DNA from: Microbacterium mangrovi
Lineage (GTDB): Bacteria; Actinomycetota; Actinomycetes; Actinomycetales; Microbacteriaceae
Length of the DNA stretch: 64,000 bases
Assembly (NCBI RefSeq): GCF_000802305.1
Contig: NZ_JTDK01000003.1
Location: 1-64,000, forward strand
Direction: 5' to 3'
Shown piece by piece: positions 7,871-16,624 of this stretch. Positions within the stretch are counted from its first letter, which is position 1. Each line of letters opens with the position of its first letter. The translations under genes and the position numbers were made by a program. The notes under the pieces are model-generated. The model ran no database searches. It saw only the letters and a list, made by a program, of their open reading frames with translations, and was not told the origin of the DNA.

Positions 7871-8575
7871 TCAGAGGCCGGACCAGCGGCCGATGGGCCA
7901 GATCACGGCCACCGCCTTGCCGACGATGTCGTCGCGATGCGCCCAGCGCCAGCATTCGGGCGGCGGGAAGCCGCTGCGGCACAGGTAGGCCGAGTCGGCG
8001 GAGTCGGACCGATGGTCGCCGAGCATGAGGTAGCTGTCTTTCGGCACGGTCACCGCGGCAAAGCAGCGGGAGGATGCGGGAGTGGTGGTGCAGTCGAGCG
8101 TGCCGGGCTGGAACGGGAAGTCCTGGAACACGTACGGCTCGTCGAGGGGATGCCCGTCGACGACCACCCGGCCGTCGGCGCTGCAGCACTTGACGGTCTG
8201 CCCGGGCGTGCCGATGATGCGCTTGACGAGCGTGTGGCTGCCGGAGGGACCGAAACCGGTCACCTCGCCGACCCAGCGCAGGGCCGCCTTGATCGGATTC
8301 ACCGCGGTCGCGGGGCCGGTGTCCCAGGTGGAGTCGGCGTCGAACACGATCACGTCGCCGTCGCCGGGAGGCGCGGCGACGTACGCGAGCCGGTTCACGA
8401 GGATGCGGTCGCCCGGCTGCAGCGTGTTCTGCATCGACGCGGACGGCACGACGTAGGGCTTCGCGACGAAGCTCAGGATGAGTCCGAACACCACGAACGC
8501 CAGCAGCAGCTGGAACCAGGCGCTTCCCGTCACGCGTCGCCAGCGCGGGCGCGGGGGAGCCTCGGTGGCGCTCAT
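7871..8575 (-). CDS. lepB: Signal peptidase I
   Basis: A 234-residue type I signal peptidase. One N-terminal membrane helix spans about residues 18-38. The catalytic Ser47 lies in PSASMQNTL and the general base Lys118 in TLVKRIIGTPGQ, followed by the GDHRSDSADS box. It cleaves signal peptides at the outer face of the membrane. The ATG at 8575 overlaps the stop of the upstream phosphatase gene (ATGA), indicating coupled translation. Exported proteins inside this window (29085, 23334 and 47433 genes) are plausible substrates. Confidence 0.95.
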   Translation of the reverse strand: MSATEAPPRPRWRRVTGSAWFQLLLAFVVFGLILSFVAKPYVVPSASMQNTLQPGDRILVNRLAYVAAPPGDGDVIVFDADSTWDTGPATAVNPIKAALRWVGEVTGFGPSGSHTLVKRIIGTPGQTVKCCSADGRVVVDGHPLDEPYVFQDFPFQPGTLDCTTTPASSRCFAAVTVPKDSYLMLGDHRSDSADSAYLCRSGFPPPECWRWAHRDDIVGKAVAVIWPIGRWSGL

Positions 8576-9309
8576 CCGGCTGCTCCGGCCGGCGACTCCA
8601 GCGCCGCGCGCACGACGCGGACGACCTCGTCGAGCGCGGGCACGAGTTCGCGCGCCGACTCGTCGTATTCGGCGGGAGAGCGGCCGTAGGGGTCGAAGAC
8701 GTCCTCGTCGCCCGGGGCGGCGACGACGCTGCCGCGCTGCGCGGCGATGCCCGCCACGGCGGCGGCCAGGCGCGCGCGGGCCGACTGGGTGGCATCCACC
8801 GGCGGCAGATCGGCGGGTGCGGCCGCTAGCGCGGCGAACTCCCGCACGGTGAAGACGCGGCGAAGCGCGGACGGCGCTCGCCCGATCACGTCGGTGCGGT
8901 GGTCGGTCGTCATCGTCAGCGTCAGATCTGCGCGCGTCACCATGTCGTCGGTGAGAGCCCGGGCGCGGTGGGCGGCGGCATGCGCCGGGTCGATGCCGTG
9001 CTCCCGGGCGACCCGCTGCGACTCGCGTGCCATGCCGCGGCCGACGAGCGCGCCGGTGCCGGCGCTGTGCACGCGCACCCCGAGGGGCGCGAGGCGTTCG
9101 CGCAGCAGCAGTTCGGCCAGCGGCGACCGGCAGATGTTGCCCGTGCACACGACGAGGATGGTGGGGGTGGGATCGGCCTCGTCACCGACGGTCGCGGCCG
9201 AGGTGCCCGCGAACAGCGACGCGAGCGACGGTGCGGATGCCGGCGGCGTCACCGGAGTGCGCCTGCGCAGTTCGCGCCGCAGCGTCGGCTTCTGGTCACC
9301 TGTCCCCAT
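8572..9309 (-). CDS. Low-molecular-weight protein tyrosine phosphatase with N-terminal extension
   Basis: A 245-residue protein. The catalytic loop is C55-TGNIC-R61, followed by Ser-Pro, and the general-acid region near the C-terminus reads DVFDPYG. Ordinary members start within a few residues of the loop; here about 48 extra residues, rich in Arg, Pro and Ser, precede it. The start is supported by TAGATT six bases upstream (leaderless). LMW phosphatases often dephosphorylate Wzc-type kinases of polysaccharide loci, and two such kinases are encoded downstream. It forms a two-gene operon with lepB. Confidence 0.88.
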   Translation of the reverse strand: MGTGDQKPTLRRELRRRTPVTPPASAPSLASLFAGTSAATVGDEADPTPTILVVCTGNICRSPLAELLLRERLAPLGVRVHSAGTGALVGRGMARESQRVAREHGIDPAHAAAHRARALTDDMVTRADLTLTMTTDHRTDVIGRAPSALRRVFTVREFAALAAAPADLPPVDATQSARARLAAAVAGIAAQRGSVVAAPGDEDVFDPYGRSPAEYDESARELVPALDEVVRVVRAALESPAGAAG

Positions 9310-9315
9310 GATCCC

Positions 9316-9321
9316 AATCTA
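9316..9321 (-). promoter_or_regulatory. -10 box for the leaderless phosphatase-lepB operon
   Basis: On the minus strand TAGATT is followed by GGGATC and then the ATG at 9309, again a six-base spacing. Confidence 0.55.
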
Positions 9322-9380
9322 TGCGGTCGGCCTTCGCGGCGACGTTCAGGTCGGTCGTGGCACGCTCCTCCCTGAGCGGA

Positions 9381-9447
9381 TTCGGAGAATCGCCCCGATT
9401 TCGGATGCTTCGGGCGGCGGCATCCGAATTTCGACGGATTCTCCGAA
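9381..9447. repeat. Imperfect inverted repeat in the 207-bp gap before the pabAB gene
   Basis: TTCGGAGAATC (9381-9391) and TTCGGATGC (9400-9408) are mirrored by GCATCCGAA (9420-9428) and GATTCTCCGAA (9437-9447). The two pairs form a long interrupted stem. The gap lies between two divergently transcribed genes, so the element could be an operator or a REP-like palindrome. Confidence 0.55.
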
Positions 9448-9516
9448 AAGCGGACGGGCCGATGGAGCGGGAAGCGCGTGGCGATCCCACACCGGGGCAC
9501 CTGGCATCCTTGTTGT

Positions 9517-11538
9517 GTGGCACGGGTGCTGATCATCGACAACTTCGACTCGTTCACGAACAACATCGCCGACCTCGTCGCGGGAGTCACCGGCATCCCG
9601 CCGCTCGTCGTCGACAACCGGATGCCGTTCGACGAGCTGCCGTGGGCCGAGGTGGATGCCGTCGTGCTCGGGCCCGGGCCAGGGCATCCGGCGAATCCCG
9701 CGGACTTCGGCGTGTGCCGCGAGGTCATCGAGCGTGCACCGTGCCCGATCCTGGGCGTGTGCCTCGGCCACCAGGGCATCGCGGATGTCTTCGGGGGCGT
9801 CGTTGAGCGCGCACCGAGTCCCGCGCACGGGCTCGTGCACGAGATCGAGCACGACGGCACCGGGCTGTTCGCGGGCCTGCCGAGCCCGTTCCCCGTGGTG
9901 CGGTACCACTCGCTCGCGGTCACCGAGGTTCCGGACGCGCTGCGCGTCACCGCGCGCACGGCCGACGGCGTCGTCATGGCGCTCGAACATCGCCGCCTGC
10001 CGATCTGGGGCGTGCAGTTCCACCCGGAGTCCATCGCCGGCCGCCACGGCGACGACCTGCTGCGCCGGTTCGTCGCGCTCGCCGATGCGTACAACCACAC
10101 CCGGCATGCCGCCGTCGCCCAGGCCTTCGCCGCCGTGGGCGGGACGCTCGCCGGCACGCCCCGGGTGAAGGAGGTGCCCTGGCCCGGTGATGCGGCATCC
10201 CTCTATGCCGGGCTCGTCGGCGACGCGGACGGATTCTGGCTGGACAGCTCGCAGCCCGAGCATCCGGATGCCGACGTCTCGGTGCTCGGCCGGGCGACCG
10301 TGACCCTCACCTACCGCATCGCCGATCGCATCCTGACGCTGCGCGGGCCCGCGGGGGAGCGGCACGTCACGGGCGACGCGTTCACGCTGCTCGGGGAGCT
10401 GCTCGACGCCTTCGATCATCCCGGGGCCGGCCCGTTCACCGCGGGCCTGGCCGGCTACCTCGGCTACGAGCTGAAGGCCCTGTGCGGCGGGGACGAGACG
10501 CACCGGAGCAGGATGCCGGATGCCGCCTGGATCTGGCCGGCCGAGTTCGTCGTGCTCGACCACGGCACCCGCCGCGCGTTCCGCCACACCCTGGCTCCGG
10601 CCCCGGCCACGCCGGCACCCTCCCCGGGGGCCTCCCCGGTCCCGCCGCGCGCGAAGCAGGACGAAGCGACCCGCCCCTACACCCCGGGCCCCGTGCCGGA
10701 GCACCTCCTCGCCCTGCGCGACGCGCGCCCGGCGTACCTCGACAAGATCGCCCGGGCGCAGGAGCACATCGTCGACGGCGACTCGTACGAGATCTGCCTC
10801 ACCAACACGGCCTCCGTGCCCGCACCGGCTGACGCGCTCGCCGCGTTCGTCGAGCTGCGTCGCGTCAGCCCGGTGCCATACGGAGCGTACCTGCGCATCA
10901 CACCACCCGGAGGTCGGCCGATCGGCGTCCTCAGCGCATCGCCGGAGACGTTCCTGCGCGTGGACCGCGACGGGCGCGTGACGACCCGGCCGATCAAGGG
11001 CACGCGCCCGCGGGGCGCCACGCCCATGGAGGATGCCGCGCTCCGGCGCGACCTGGCGGGGAGCGCCAAGGACCGCGCCGAGAACCTCATGATCGTCGAT
11101 CTGTCCCGGCACGACCTCGGCGGGGTGTGCGAACCGGGCACGGTCGCCGTCCCCGAGCTGTTCGCGGTGCAGTCGTTCTCCTCGGTGCATCAGCTGGTGT
11201 CGACGATCACCGGGCGCCGCCGTGCCGGCATCCGCACCGTCGACGTGGTCCGGGCATGCTTTCCGCCGGGATCGATGACGGGAGCGCCGAAGCGGCGCAC
11301 GATGGAGATCATTGACGACCTCGAAGGCGCCGCGCGCGGACCGTACGCGGGCGCGCTCGGGTGGCTGGATGCCTCGGGTGCCGCCGTGCTGAGCGTCGTC
11401 ATCCGGACCCTCGTGATCGAGGGGGACGCGGCATCGTTCGGGATCGGCGGCGCGATCACGGCACTGTCCGACCCGGCCGACGAGTTCGTCGAGACCCTGG
11501 TGAAGGCGAGCGTGCCGTTCCACGCGGCCGGGCGGTGA
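9517..11538 (+). CDS. pabAB: Aminodeoxychorismate synthase, PabA-PabB fusion
   Basis: A 673-residue bifunctional enzyme making 4-amino-4-deoxychorismate for folate. Residues 1 to about 190 are the glutamine amidotransferase, with the triad Cys82 (GVCLGH), His169 and Glu171 (FHPES). Residues about 220-673 are the chorismate-binding PabB part. Lys494 in RPIKGTRPRG marks an aminodeoxychorismate synthase; anthranilate synthases have Ala there. The DLSRHDLG and CFPPGSMTGAPK motifs are also present. A linker of Pro/Ala sequence lies around 365-390. GTG at 9517 begins the conserved VLIIDNFDSF strand; upstream GTG codons lack support. Confidence 0.92.
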   Translation: MARVLIIDNFDSFTNNIADLVAGVTGIPPLVVDNRMPFDELPWAEVDAVVLGPGPGHPANPADFGVCREVIERAPCPILGVCLGHQGIADVFGGVVERAPSPAHGLVHEIEHDGTGLFAGLPSPFPVVRYHSLAVTEVPDALRVTARTADGVVMALEHRRLPIWGVQFHPESIAGRHGDDLLRRFVALADAYNHTRHAAVAQAFAAVGGTLAGTPRVKEVPWPGDAASLYAGLVGDADGFWLDSSQPEHPDADVSVLGRATVTLTYRIADRILTLRGPAGERHVTGDAFTLLGELLDAFDHPGAGPFTAGLAGYLGYELKALCGGDETHRSRMPDAAWIWPAEFVVLDHGTRRAFRHTLAPAPATPAPSPGASPVPPRAKQDEATRPYTPGPVPEHLLALRDARPAYLDKIARAQEHIVDGDSYEICLTNTASVPAPADALAAFVELRRVSPVPYGAYLRITPPGGRPIGVLSASPETFLRVDRDGRVTTRPIKGTRPRGATPMEDAALRRDLAGSAKDRAENLMIVDLSRHDLGGVCEPGTVAVPELFAVQSFSSVHQLVSTITGRRRAGIRTVDVVRACFPPGSMTGAPKRRTMEIIDDLEGAARGPYAGALGWLDASGAAVLSVVIRTLVIEGDAASFGIGGAITALSDPADEFVETLVKASVPFHAAGR

Positions 11539-11585
11539 GGGCCGGCCGCCGGACCTCATCCCCTAGGCTGACGCTGGGGGGATTC

Positions 11586-13100
11586 ATGGGGAAAGACCAC
11601 CAAGCCGCACGGGACATGGGGACCCGGGTGCGGCAGCTGCATGCCGAAGGAGACTCCGAGGCACTGGTCGAGCTGATCGATCGCGAGATCCTCGACGTCT
11701 GGTACGGCATCCCGCCGGACGAGCTGCGACGGATCCTCGTCTCGATCCCGCCGACCATGCTCGCGCGGCATCCTCAGGTCTTCCTGCTCGGCAGCGTGTT
11801 CATGACGCCGGGAGACCGTTCGGCTTTCGCGGGTGCGGGCTCGTCGTTCGAGGGACACCCGCGGATGCAGCGCTGGATGCTGCTCGCCGAGGCGCTCCGG
11901 GCGCGGCTGGACGGTGACGCGGTCGCCGCGTACATCGTCCTTCGCGGGGCACCCGAGGTCGTCGGCTCGATCACGCAGCTGATCGATCCGACCGGGGGAT
12001 TCCAGTCGTTCTTCCTCGCGCAGGCGGCGGCGACGGCCGCGCTCGCCGGCGAGTTCGCGGATGCGCTGGCGCTGAACGAGCGCCTCCTTCTCATCGCGCC
12101 GCGACCGGGACACGAATTCCTCACCCGTCGGGCGCACGTGCGCTCGGCGCTGCTGCACGGCCTGTTCGGCGACCGCGCGGCGGCGCGCATCCATCGCCGT
12201 CGCGCGACCGAGACCCCGCGCACGTGCAGCTGGATCGAGCCGCAGATCGATCTCGAGGTCCGACTCGTCGATGCTCTGCTCCGCATCGACGACGACGCGG
12301 ATGCCGCGGCCGAGCAGGCCCTGCAGCTGACGTACGAGCCCATGGGCGAATTCTGGCCGTTCTTCGTCATGGTCGCGGAACGGGCGGCGATCACCGCCGG
12401 CCGCCTCGAGGACGGGCGTGCGCGTCTGGGGGCGCTTCGTGCGACCGGCCTCGCGTCGGCGGGGGTGTCCGGGGTGGCGGCGAGTGTGTTCGGGCAGGAG
12501 CTCGGGCTCGACGCGGTGCTGCGCGGCAACGTCGTGCAGGCGCGCGAAGAGCTCGCCGCGGCCGACCCCGACCACTGGCGCACCCATTTCGTGGAGGCGC
12601 TGGTGGCCCTGCTGGCGTCGAACCCCCGGCGCGCGATGCGCGAGGTCGCCGCGGCCGAGCCGCAGACCCGCGGCCTGCGTCAGGCCGAATACCGAAGGCT
12701 CGCAGTGCTCGCGCTGGCGCATTTCGCCGAGGGGGAAGAGGCGGGATCCACCGCGGTGATCACGCGGATCGCGCAGCAGCTCGGCCCCTTCGACCACGCG
12801 TTCCTGACCATGCTCTCGCCGGGCCTCATGTCCCAGGTCGAGGCGACCGCACCGGGCGTCCGGCGTGACCCGCGGTGGGTGCATGACGCGCTCGGGGTGC
12901 TCGGGCGTCCGCGTCTGAGTGCGAGTGAGCTGAAGGTGCTGGCCGGTCTCGGCCGCGGGCTGTCGCGCGAGGAGATCGCCGACTCGCTGTTCATCTCGGC
13001 GAACACGGTCAAGTCGCAGCTCGCGTCGCTCTACCGGAAGCTCGGCGTGAGTTCGGCAGGTGCCGCCGTGCGAGAGGCCACGCACCTCGACCTGCTCTGA
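11586..13100 (+). CDS. LuxR-family transcriptional regulator with large N-terminal region
   Basis: A 504-residue protein. The C-terminal 65 residues form a LuxR/GerE helix-turn-helix (LSASELKVLAGLG, SREEIADSLFISANTVKSQL, YRKLGV). The rest is alpha-helical, rich in Ala and Leu, probably TPR-like, without an obvious nucleotide-binding loop. It resembles the C-terminal part of MalT-like activators. It stands directly before the polysaccharide locus, so control of that locus is plausible but unproven. The ATG at 11586 follows a run of G (about 11576-11580) and TAGGCT at 11564-11569. Confidence 0.85.
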   Translation: MGKDHQAARDMGTRVRQLHAEGDSEALVELIDREILDVWYGIPPDELRRILVSIPPTMLARHPQVFLLGSVFMTPGDRSAFAGAGSSFEGHPRMQRWMLLAEALRARLDGDAVAAYIVLRGAPEVVGSITQLIDPTGGFQSFFLAQAAATAALAGEFADALALNERLLLIAPRPGHEFLTRRAHVRSALLHGLFGDRAAARIHRRRATETPRTCSWIEPQIDLEVRLVDALLRIDDDADAAAEQALQLTYEPMGEFWPFFVMVAERAAITAGRLEDGRARLGALRATGLASAGVSGVAASVFGQELGLDAVLRGNVVQAREELAAADPDHWRTHFVEALVALLASNPRRAMREVAAAEPQTRGLRQAEYRRLAVLALAHFAEGEEAGSTAVITRIAQQLGPFDHAFLTMLSPGLMSQVEATAPGVRRDPRWVHDALGVLGRPRLSASELKVLAGLGRGLSREEIADSLFISANTVKSQLASLYRKLGVSSAGAAVREATHLDLL

Positions 13101-13197
13101 GAGCAGCCATTCATCCGAATACATACGGGTGATCCGCAGGGTGAAAATCCTCTCACGGTCTGCTATTTCTGCACGGAAGGTGTTGAATTGAGTGACA

Positions 13198-13218
13198 CGG
13201 CGGTTGCCCGAACCGCCG
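13198..13218 (+). other. Hairpin in the 209-bp gap upstream of the polysaccharide locus
   Basis: CGGCGGTT and AACCGCCG pair with a 5-nt loop. The gap 13101-13309 has no supported gene. The hairpin may end the LuxR transcript or shape the leader of the next gene. Confidence 0.4.
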
Positions 13219-13309
13219 CGCACCACACCGCGCTTCCCTGGCGCGGCTTTCACGTGCACCCGGACGACCCGAAGTCAAGGTGCGCGCGTATCCCTGAGGA
13301 GGTTACGCG

Positions 13310-13516
13310 GTGCCCAAGAAGAAGCGGGCGGATGTTCCAGCCATCCGCTCGCAGTTCGACCCGTCGTCGAACGACGCCGTGGATCCCGACCACGACCCGT
13401 TCGATCCCCGACTCCGCCCCGTGCGGCGAGGCCCCGCGTGGGAACTCGCCGTGATCGAGGCCGCCGTAGAGGAGATGGATCGGGAGGACGCCGACCACCG
13501 GCGGCCCTCGAACTGA
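13310..13516 (+). CDS. Hypothetical 68-aa charged protein
   Basis: A GTG-started 68-residue protein with a clear GAGGAGG ribosome-binding site (about 13294-13300). It begins MPKKKRADVPAIRSQFD, has a middle rich in Asp and Pro, and an acidic helix (about 45-60). No signal peptide, membrane segment or cysteine is seen. It is immediately upstream of a PqqD-like gene. PqqD-type domains bind peptides in modification systems, so it could be a partner or substrate, but there is no direct evidence. Confidence 0.6.
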   Translation: MPKKKRADVPAIRSQFDPSSNDAVDPDHDPFDPRLRPVRRGPAWELAVIEAAVEEMDREDADHRRPSN

Positions 13517-13548
13517 CCCTCTGTCCGGGTTCACCCGGCCGCGCCGAT

Positions 13549-13554
13549 TAGACT
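13549..13554 (+). promoter_or_regulatory. Candidate -10 box before the PqqD-like gene
   Basis: TAGACT lies 49 nt before the ATG at 13604. The -35 region is weak. Confidence 0.35.
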
Positions 13555-13603
13555 GACGGCAAGGCTGAGGGGAGCTGTTCGCCCCCTCGAGGGGGGGCTC
13601 GAG

Positions 13604-13897
13604 ATGCCGGAGAACTACTGGGGGATTCCGCCCGACGTCGCGTGGACGGGGGATGCCGACCGCGTCGTCGTGCTGCGGTTGTCCGGCGACGGAGAGACAC
13701 CGCAGGCGATGGAGGGTCCCGCCGCGGCCATCTGGCGGGTGATCGCGCGCGGTCCCGTGACGGTCGGCGAGATCGCCGACCGACTCGCCGAGGAGTACGA
13801 GGCCGAGCCCGATTCGCTTCGGGCGGACGTCTCGTCATTCGTCGCACAGCTCGCCCAGCGGTACTTTGTCGCGCCCACCGAGCGAATCGCGGGATGA
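13604..13897 (+). CDS. PqqD-family (RRE-type) peptide-binding protein
   Basis: A 97-residue protein with the PqqD fold: two strands (RVVVLRLSGD), the MEGPAAAIWRVI helix, the VGEIADRLAEEY helix and a final helix ending LAQRYFV. PqqD proteins bind a leader peptide and present it to a modifying enzyme. There is no PqqE or lasso cyclase nearby. Instead this locus has kinases with a fused PqqD-like domain. GAGGGGGGG lies upstream of the ATG. The stop overlaps the next start (ATGA). Confidence 0.82.
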   Translation: MPENYWGIPPDVAWTGDADRVVVLRLSGDGETPQAMEGPAAAIWRVIARGPVTVGEIADRLAEEYEAEPDSLRADVSSFVAQLAQRYFVAPTERIAG

Positions 13898-14382
13898 CTG
13901 GGGCCGAGCCTCGCGCGGGCGTGGAAGGGCGGTCGCGGAACGGGCCGGGTCGCGGAGCCTCCGACCCGCGTCTCTGGCTGGTCGCGTACGCCGTCGCCCT
14001 CATCCTTGTCGCCTTCTGGCCCTCTCATGTCGATCAGGGCATGGGCGTGTTCCTCCGGTCGGTGACGGATCTCGTCCCGGTGATGACTTATGCCCGAATC
14101 GAGTTCACTGCGAACGTCCTGCTGTTCTTGCCGCTGGGCGCACTGCTGGCACTGATACTGGAGCGGAGGTTCCTGATCTTGCCGATCGCGTTGATCGCGA
14201 CAGTGGGAATCGAGTCGGTGCAGTCGCTGATGGGCGGTGCACGGACGGCGAGCATGCACGACGTCATCGCAAACGTGGTCGGCGCGTGCGTCGGACTGCT
14301 GCTCGTCGAGTGGATCGAGTGGAGCCGACGACGGCATCTGATCAATTCGCGACCCCGTTCGCGCACTATGCGTCACGAGTGA
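13894..14382 (+). CDS. VanZ-like family membrane protein
   Basis: A 162-residue protein with four likely membrane helices (about residues 28-45, 58-80, 85-105 and 120-142). The segment NVLLFLPLGALLALILE is characteristic of VanZ/RDD-like small membrane proteins. Such proteins occur with glycopeptide resistance and also in polysaccharide clusters; their biochemical role is uncertain. Its ATG overlaps the stop of the PqqD-like gene, so the two are translationally coupled. Confidence 0.78.
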   Translation: MTGAEPRAGVEGRSRNGPGRGASDPRLWLVAYAVALILVAFWPSHVDQGMGVFLRSVTDLVPVMTYARIEFTANVLLFLPLGALLALILERRFLILPIALIATVGIESVQSLMGGARTASMHDVIANVVGACVGLLLVEWIEWSRRRHLINSRPRSRTMRHE

Positions 14383-14450
14383 GCAACGGGCGCACGCTGT
14401 CTTCATACGATTGACGGGACGCGGGCAGGCCGCCGCGCGAGGGGGTATTC

Positions 14451-15602
14451 GTGACGAATGTCGCCTCCGGGGTGCCCAGATGGCCTGAACGCCCACGAGT
14501 GCTCCTCCTGCACGCGTACAGCCCGTCGAACGCCGGTGACGGACTCCTCGTGGATCTCACGCTCGAGATGGTCGACGAGTCGATCGGCGACGCCGACGTC
14601 GTGCTCGTCGCCAGTGATGCCGCCGCGTTCGCGGATCCCGCCGCTCCCTACCGCGCGGTCCAGTGGGCGCCTGTCAGCACGGTGCGATCATGGATGAATC
14701 GACGGGCCCTGATGCTCGCCACGATCCCGTTCGGACCGTCTGCGGAAGTGCGCCGACTGGCGTCTGAGGCTGATGTGATCCTCGCCGTGGGAGGCGCCTA
14801 TCTGCGCGGCGGGTTCCTGACCGAGACGATCAAGACCTGGGGTGCGCACTACGGGCAGCTGAAGCTCGCGAGTCGGCACGGCCAGAAGGCGATCTACCTC
14901 CCGCAGAGCATCGGCCCGTTCGACGAGGCGGCCGGGAAGCGCATCCGCGAACGGCTCCAACGCGTGCGCCGCGTCTATGCCCGTGACGACAAGACCCGCG
15001 ACGAGCTTGCCTCACTCCCGAACGTACGCCGCGTCCCCGATCTCGCGATTCTGGCGCTAGCATCTCGACCGCCGCAGCCGGGTGCCCCTGGCGAGCACAG
15101 GCCGCTGTTCGTCGCTCGTGACCTACCCCGTCCCCGCAACTATTACTCCCTCCTTCAAGAGATCGCCGACAGCGGCGCGTTCGATTGGGTATTGCAGTCC
15201 AGCGGGGGCGACAACGACGACCGGCAGATCATCGGCCGCTACGTCACGGGCCCCGTTCCATCGGTGGGCGACCTCCTTGCCGAGGCGACGCCGCGAGTCG
15301 TGGTGAGCACGCGCCTGCACGGGGCACTGAGCTCGCTCATGGCCGGCTACCCGGCAATCCACCTGAGCTACGAGCGCAAGGGGCTGAGTGCATTCCAAGA
15401 CCTCGGCCTCGACGATTTCGTCCTCTCGGCACGCGACGCGAACCTGGCCGAGGTGACATCGCGGGTCGCGCAGATCACCGCCGACCCCGGGGCCTACTGG
15501 GCGCGCGTCACGTCGCGTCTCGCCTCCATCGCCGACATTCGGTCCGAGCTCCGGGACGATATCCGTGCGGTGGTGGCCGCGACACGTCAAGGCGTCGCCT
15601 GA
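14451..15602 (+). CDS. Polysaccharide pyruvyl transferase family protein
   Basis: A 383-residue protein of the family that transfers pyruvate from PEP to sugar hydroxyls as ketals. Visible signatures are the N-terminal NAGDGLLVD, the central AVGGAYLRGG, YLPQSIGPF and the C-terminal STRLHGALSSLMAGYPAIHLSYERKG. A GTG start with GAGGGGG upstream, and TACGAT at 14406-14411 as a possible -10. Pyruvylation adds negative charge to surface glycans. A second member lies at 43104-44162 on the other strand. Some relatives are not pyruvyltransferases, so the reaction is probable, not certain. Confidence 0.85.
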   Translation: MTNVASGVPRWPERPRVLLLHAYSPSNAGDGLLVDLTLEMVDESIGDADVVLVASDAAAFADPAAPYRAVQWAPVSTVRSWMNRRALMLATIPFGPSAEVRRLASEADVILAVGGAYLRGGFLTETIKTWGAHYGQLKLASRHGQKAIYLPQSIGPFDEAAGKRIRERLQRVRRVYARDDKTRDELASLPNVRRVPDLAILALASRPPQPGAPGEHRPLFVARDLPRPRNYYSLLQEIADSGAFDWVLQSSGGDNDDRQIIGRYVTGPVPSVGDLLAEATPRVVVSTRLHGALSSLMAGYPAIHLSYERKGLSAFQDLGLDDFVLSARDANLAEVTSRVAQITADPGAYWARVTSRLASIADIRSELRDDIRAVVAATRQGVA

Positions 15603-15604
15603 CG

Positions 15605-16624
15605 ATGCGGGTGCTTCACGTCACAGAGGCACACGGCGGAGGAGTGCAGACGGCGATCTCGCACTTCGCAGCCCTGACGCCCGACATCCGTCACTCCGTC
15701 TTCGCGCGGTCGCGGCCGGGCGAGTCCACGGTCTCGCCGAGCGACGTCGACCTCCGGCTCGTCTCCGGGTCGATGCGAGAATTCTTCGGCGAGGCGCGGC
15801 GCACGATCGTCCGGGAGCGCCCTGACGTCGTGCATCTCCATTCGAGCTGGGCCGGCGCGCTTCGCGCGACGCTGCCGCGCCGTACCCGGGTCGCCTACTC
15901 GCCGCACTGCTTCGCGTTCGAGCGCACCGACCTCACGTCGGCCGCCCGGCGAGGCTATCGAACAGCCGAGCGCGTCCTGGCGACACGCACCGCGATGCTC
16001 GTCGCGGTCAGCCCCGACGAGCAGGAGATCGGGCGGCGGCTGCGCCCTGCGATGCGCACGAGCCTCATTTCGAATCTGGCGCCGATCGATGAACTCGCCG
16101 TGCGCGCATACACAGCGACACGCAACGTCGTCACCGTCGGACGCATCGGCGCCCAGAAGGACCCCGCGCTCTTCGCCGAAGTCGCTCGGATCGTCTCGGC
16201 CTCGTCCGGCATCTCGTTCACCTGGGTCGGTGACGGGGACCCGCTCCTCCGTGCGACGCTCGAGGAAGCCGGGGTCAGGGTCACCGGGTGGCTCGCTGCT
16301 CCCGACGTTACAGCCCTCCTGCGCGGGCACGCCCTCTACCTGCACACGGCAGCGTGGGAGGCGTCGCCGATGTCGCTCGCGGAGGCCATGACTGCCGGCC
16401 TTCCAACCTTGTGCCGCCGGATCCCCTCTCTGGAATCGCTCGGATATCCATGCGCCGGGCCGGACGCCGCCGACCTCGCCGAAGCTGTCACGCGGTACTT
16501 CACAGTCCGAGGCGAATCCGACGCGCTCGCTGCCGCCACCCGGGCGACGATCCGCGGGATGAACGACCCGGGCCTCTACGACGACCTGGGCGATGTCTAC
16601 CGAACGATCGGCGAGCAGCCGTGA
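15605..16624 (+). CDS. Glycosyltransferase family 4 (GT-B)
   Basis: A 339-residue GT-B glycosyltransferase starting MRVLHVTEAHGGGVQTAI. The sugar-nucleotide domain has VGRIGAQKDPALFAEVA and the EX7E-like site in EASPMSLAEAMTAGLPTL. It probably adds one sugar to the polyprenyl-linked repeat on the cytoplasmic face. The ATG at 15605 follows the previous stop by two bases, and its own stop overlaps the next start (GTGA). Donor and acceptor cannot be assigned. Confidence 0.88.
   Translation: MRVLHVTEAHGGGVQTAISHFAALTPDIRHSVFARSRPGESTVSPSDVDLRLVSGSMREFFGEARRTIVRERPDVVHLHSSWAGALRATLPRRTRVAYSPHCFAFERTDLTSAARRGYRTAERVLATRTAMLVAVSPDEQEIGRRLRPAMRTSLISNLAPIDELAVRAYTATRNVVTVGRIGAQKDPALFAEVARIVSASSGISFTWVGDGDPLLRATLEEAGVRVTGWLAAPDVTALLRGHALYLHTAAWEASPMSLAEAMTAGLPTLCRRIPSLESLGYPCAGPDAADLAEAVTRYFTVRGESDALAAATRATIRGMNDPGLYDDLGDVYRTIGEQP

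Noticed and set aside
9346..11559. 737-codon open frame antisense to pabAB
   Set aside because: Long antisense frames are expected at about 70% GC; the product is low-complexity and pabAB on the plus strand has clear catalytic motifs.
11556..13259. 567-codon frame antisense to the LuxR-type gene
   Set aside because: Composition is Arg/Glu/Gly-biased with no domain. The LuxR helix-turn-helix is on the plus strand.
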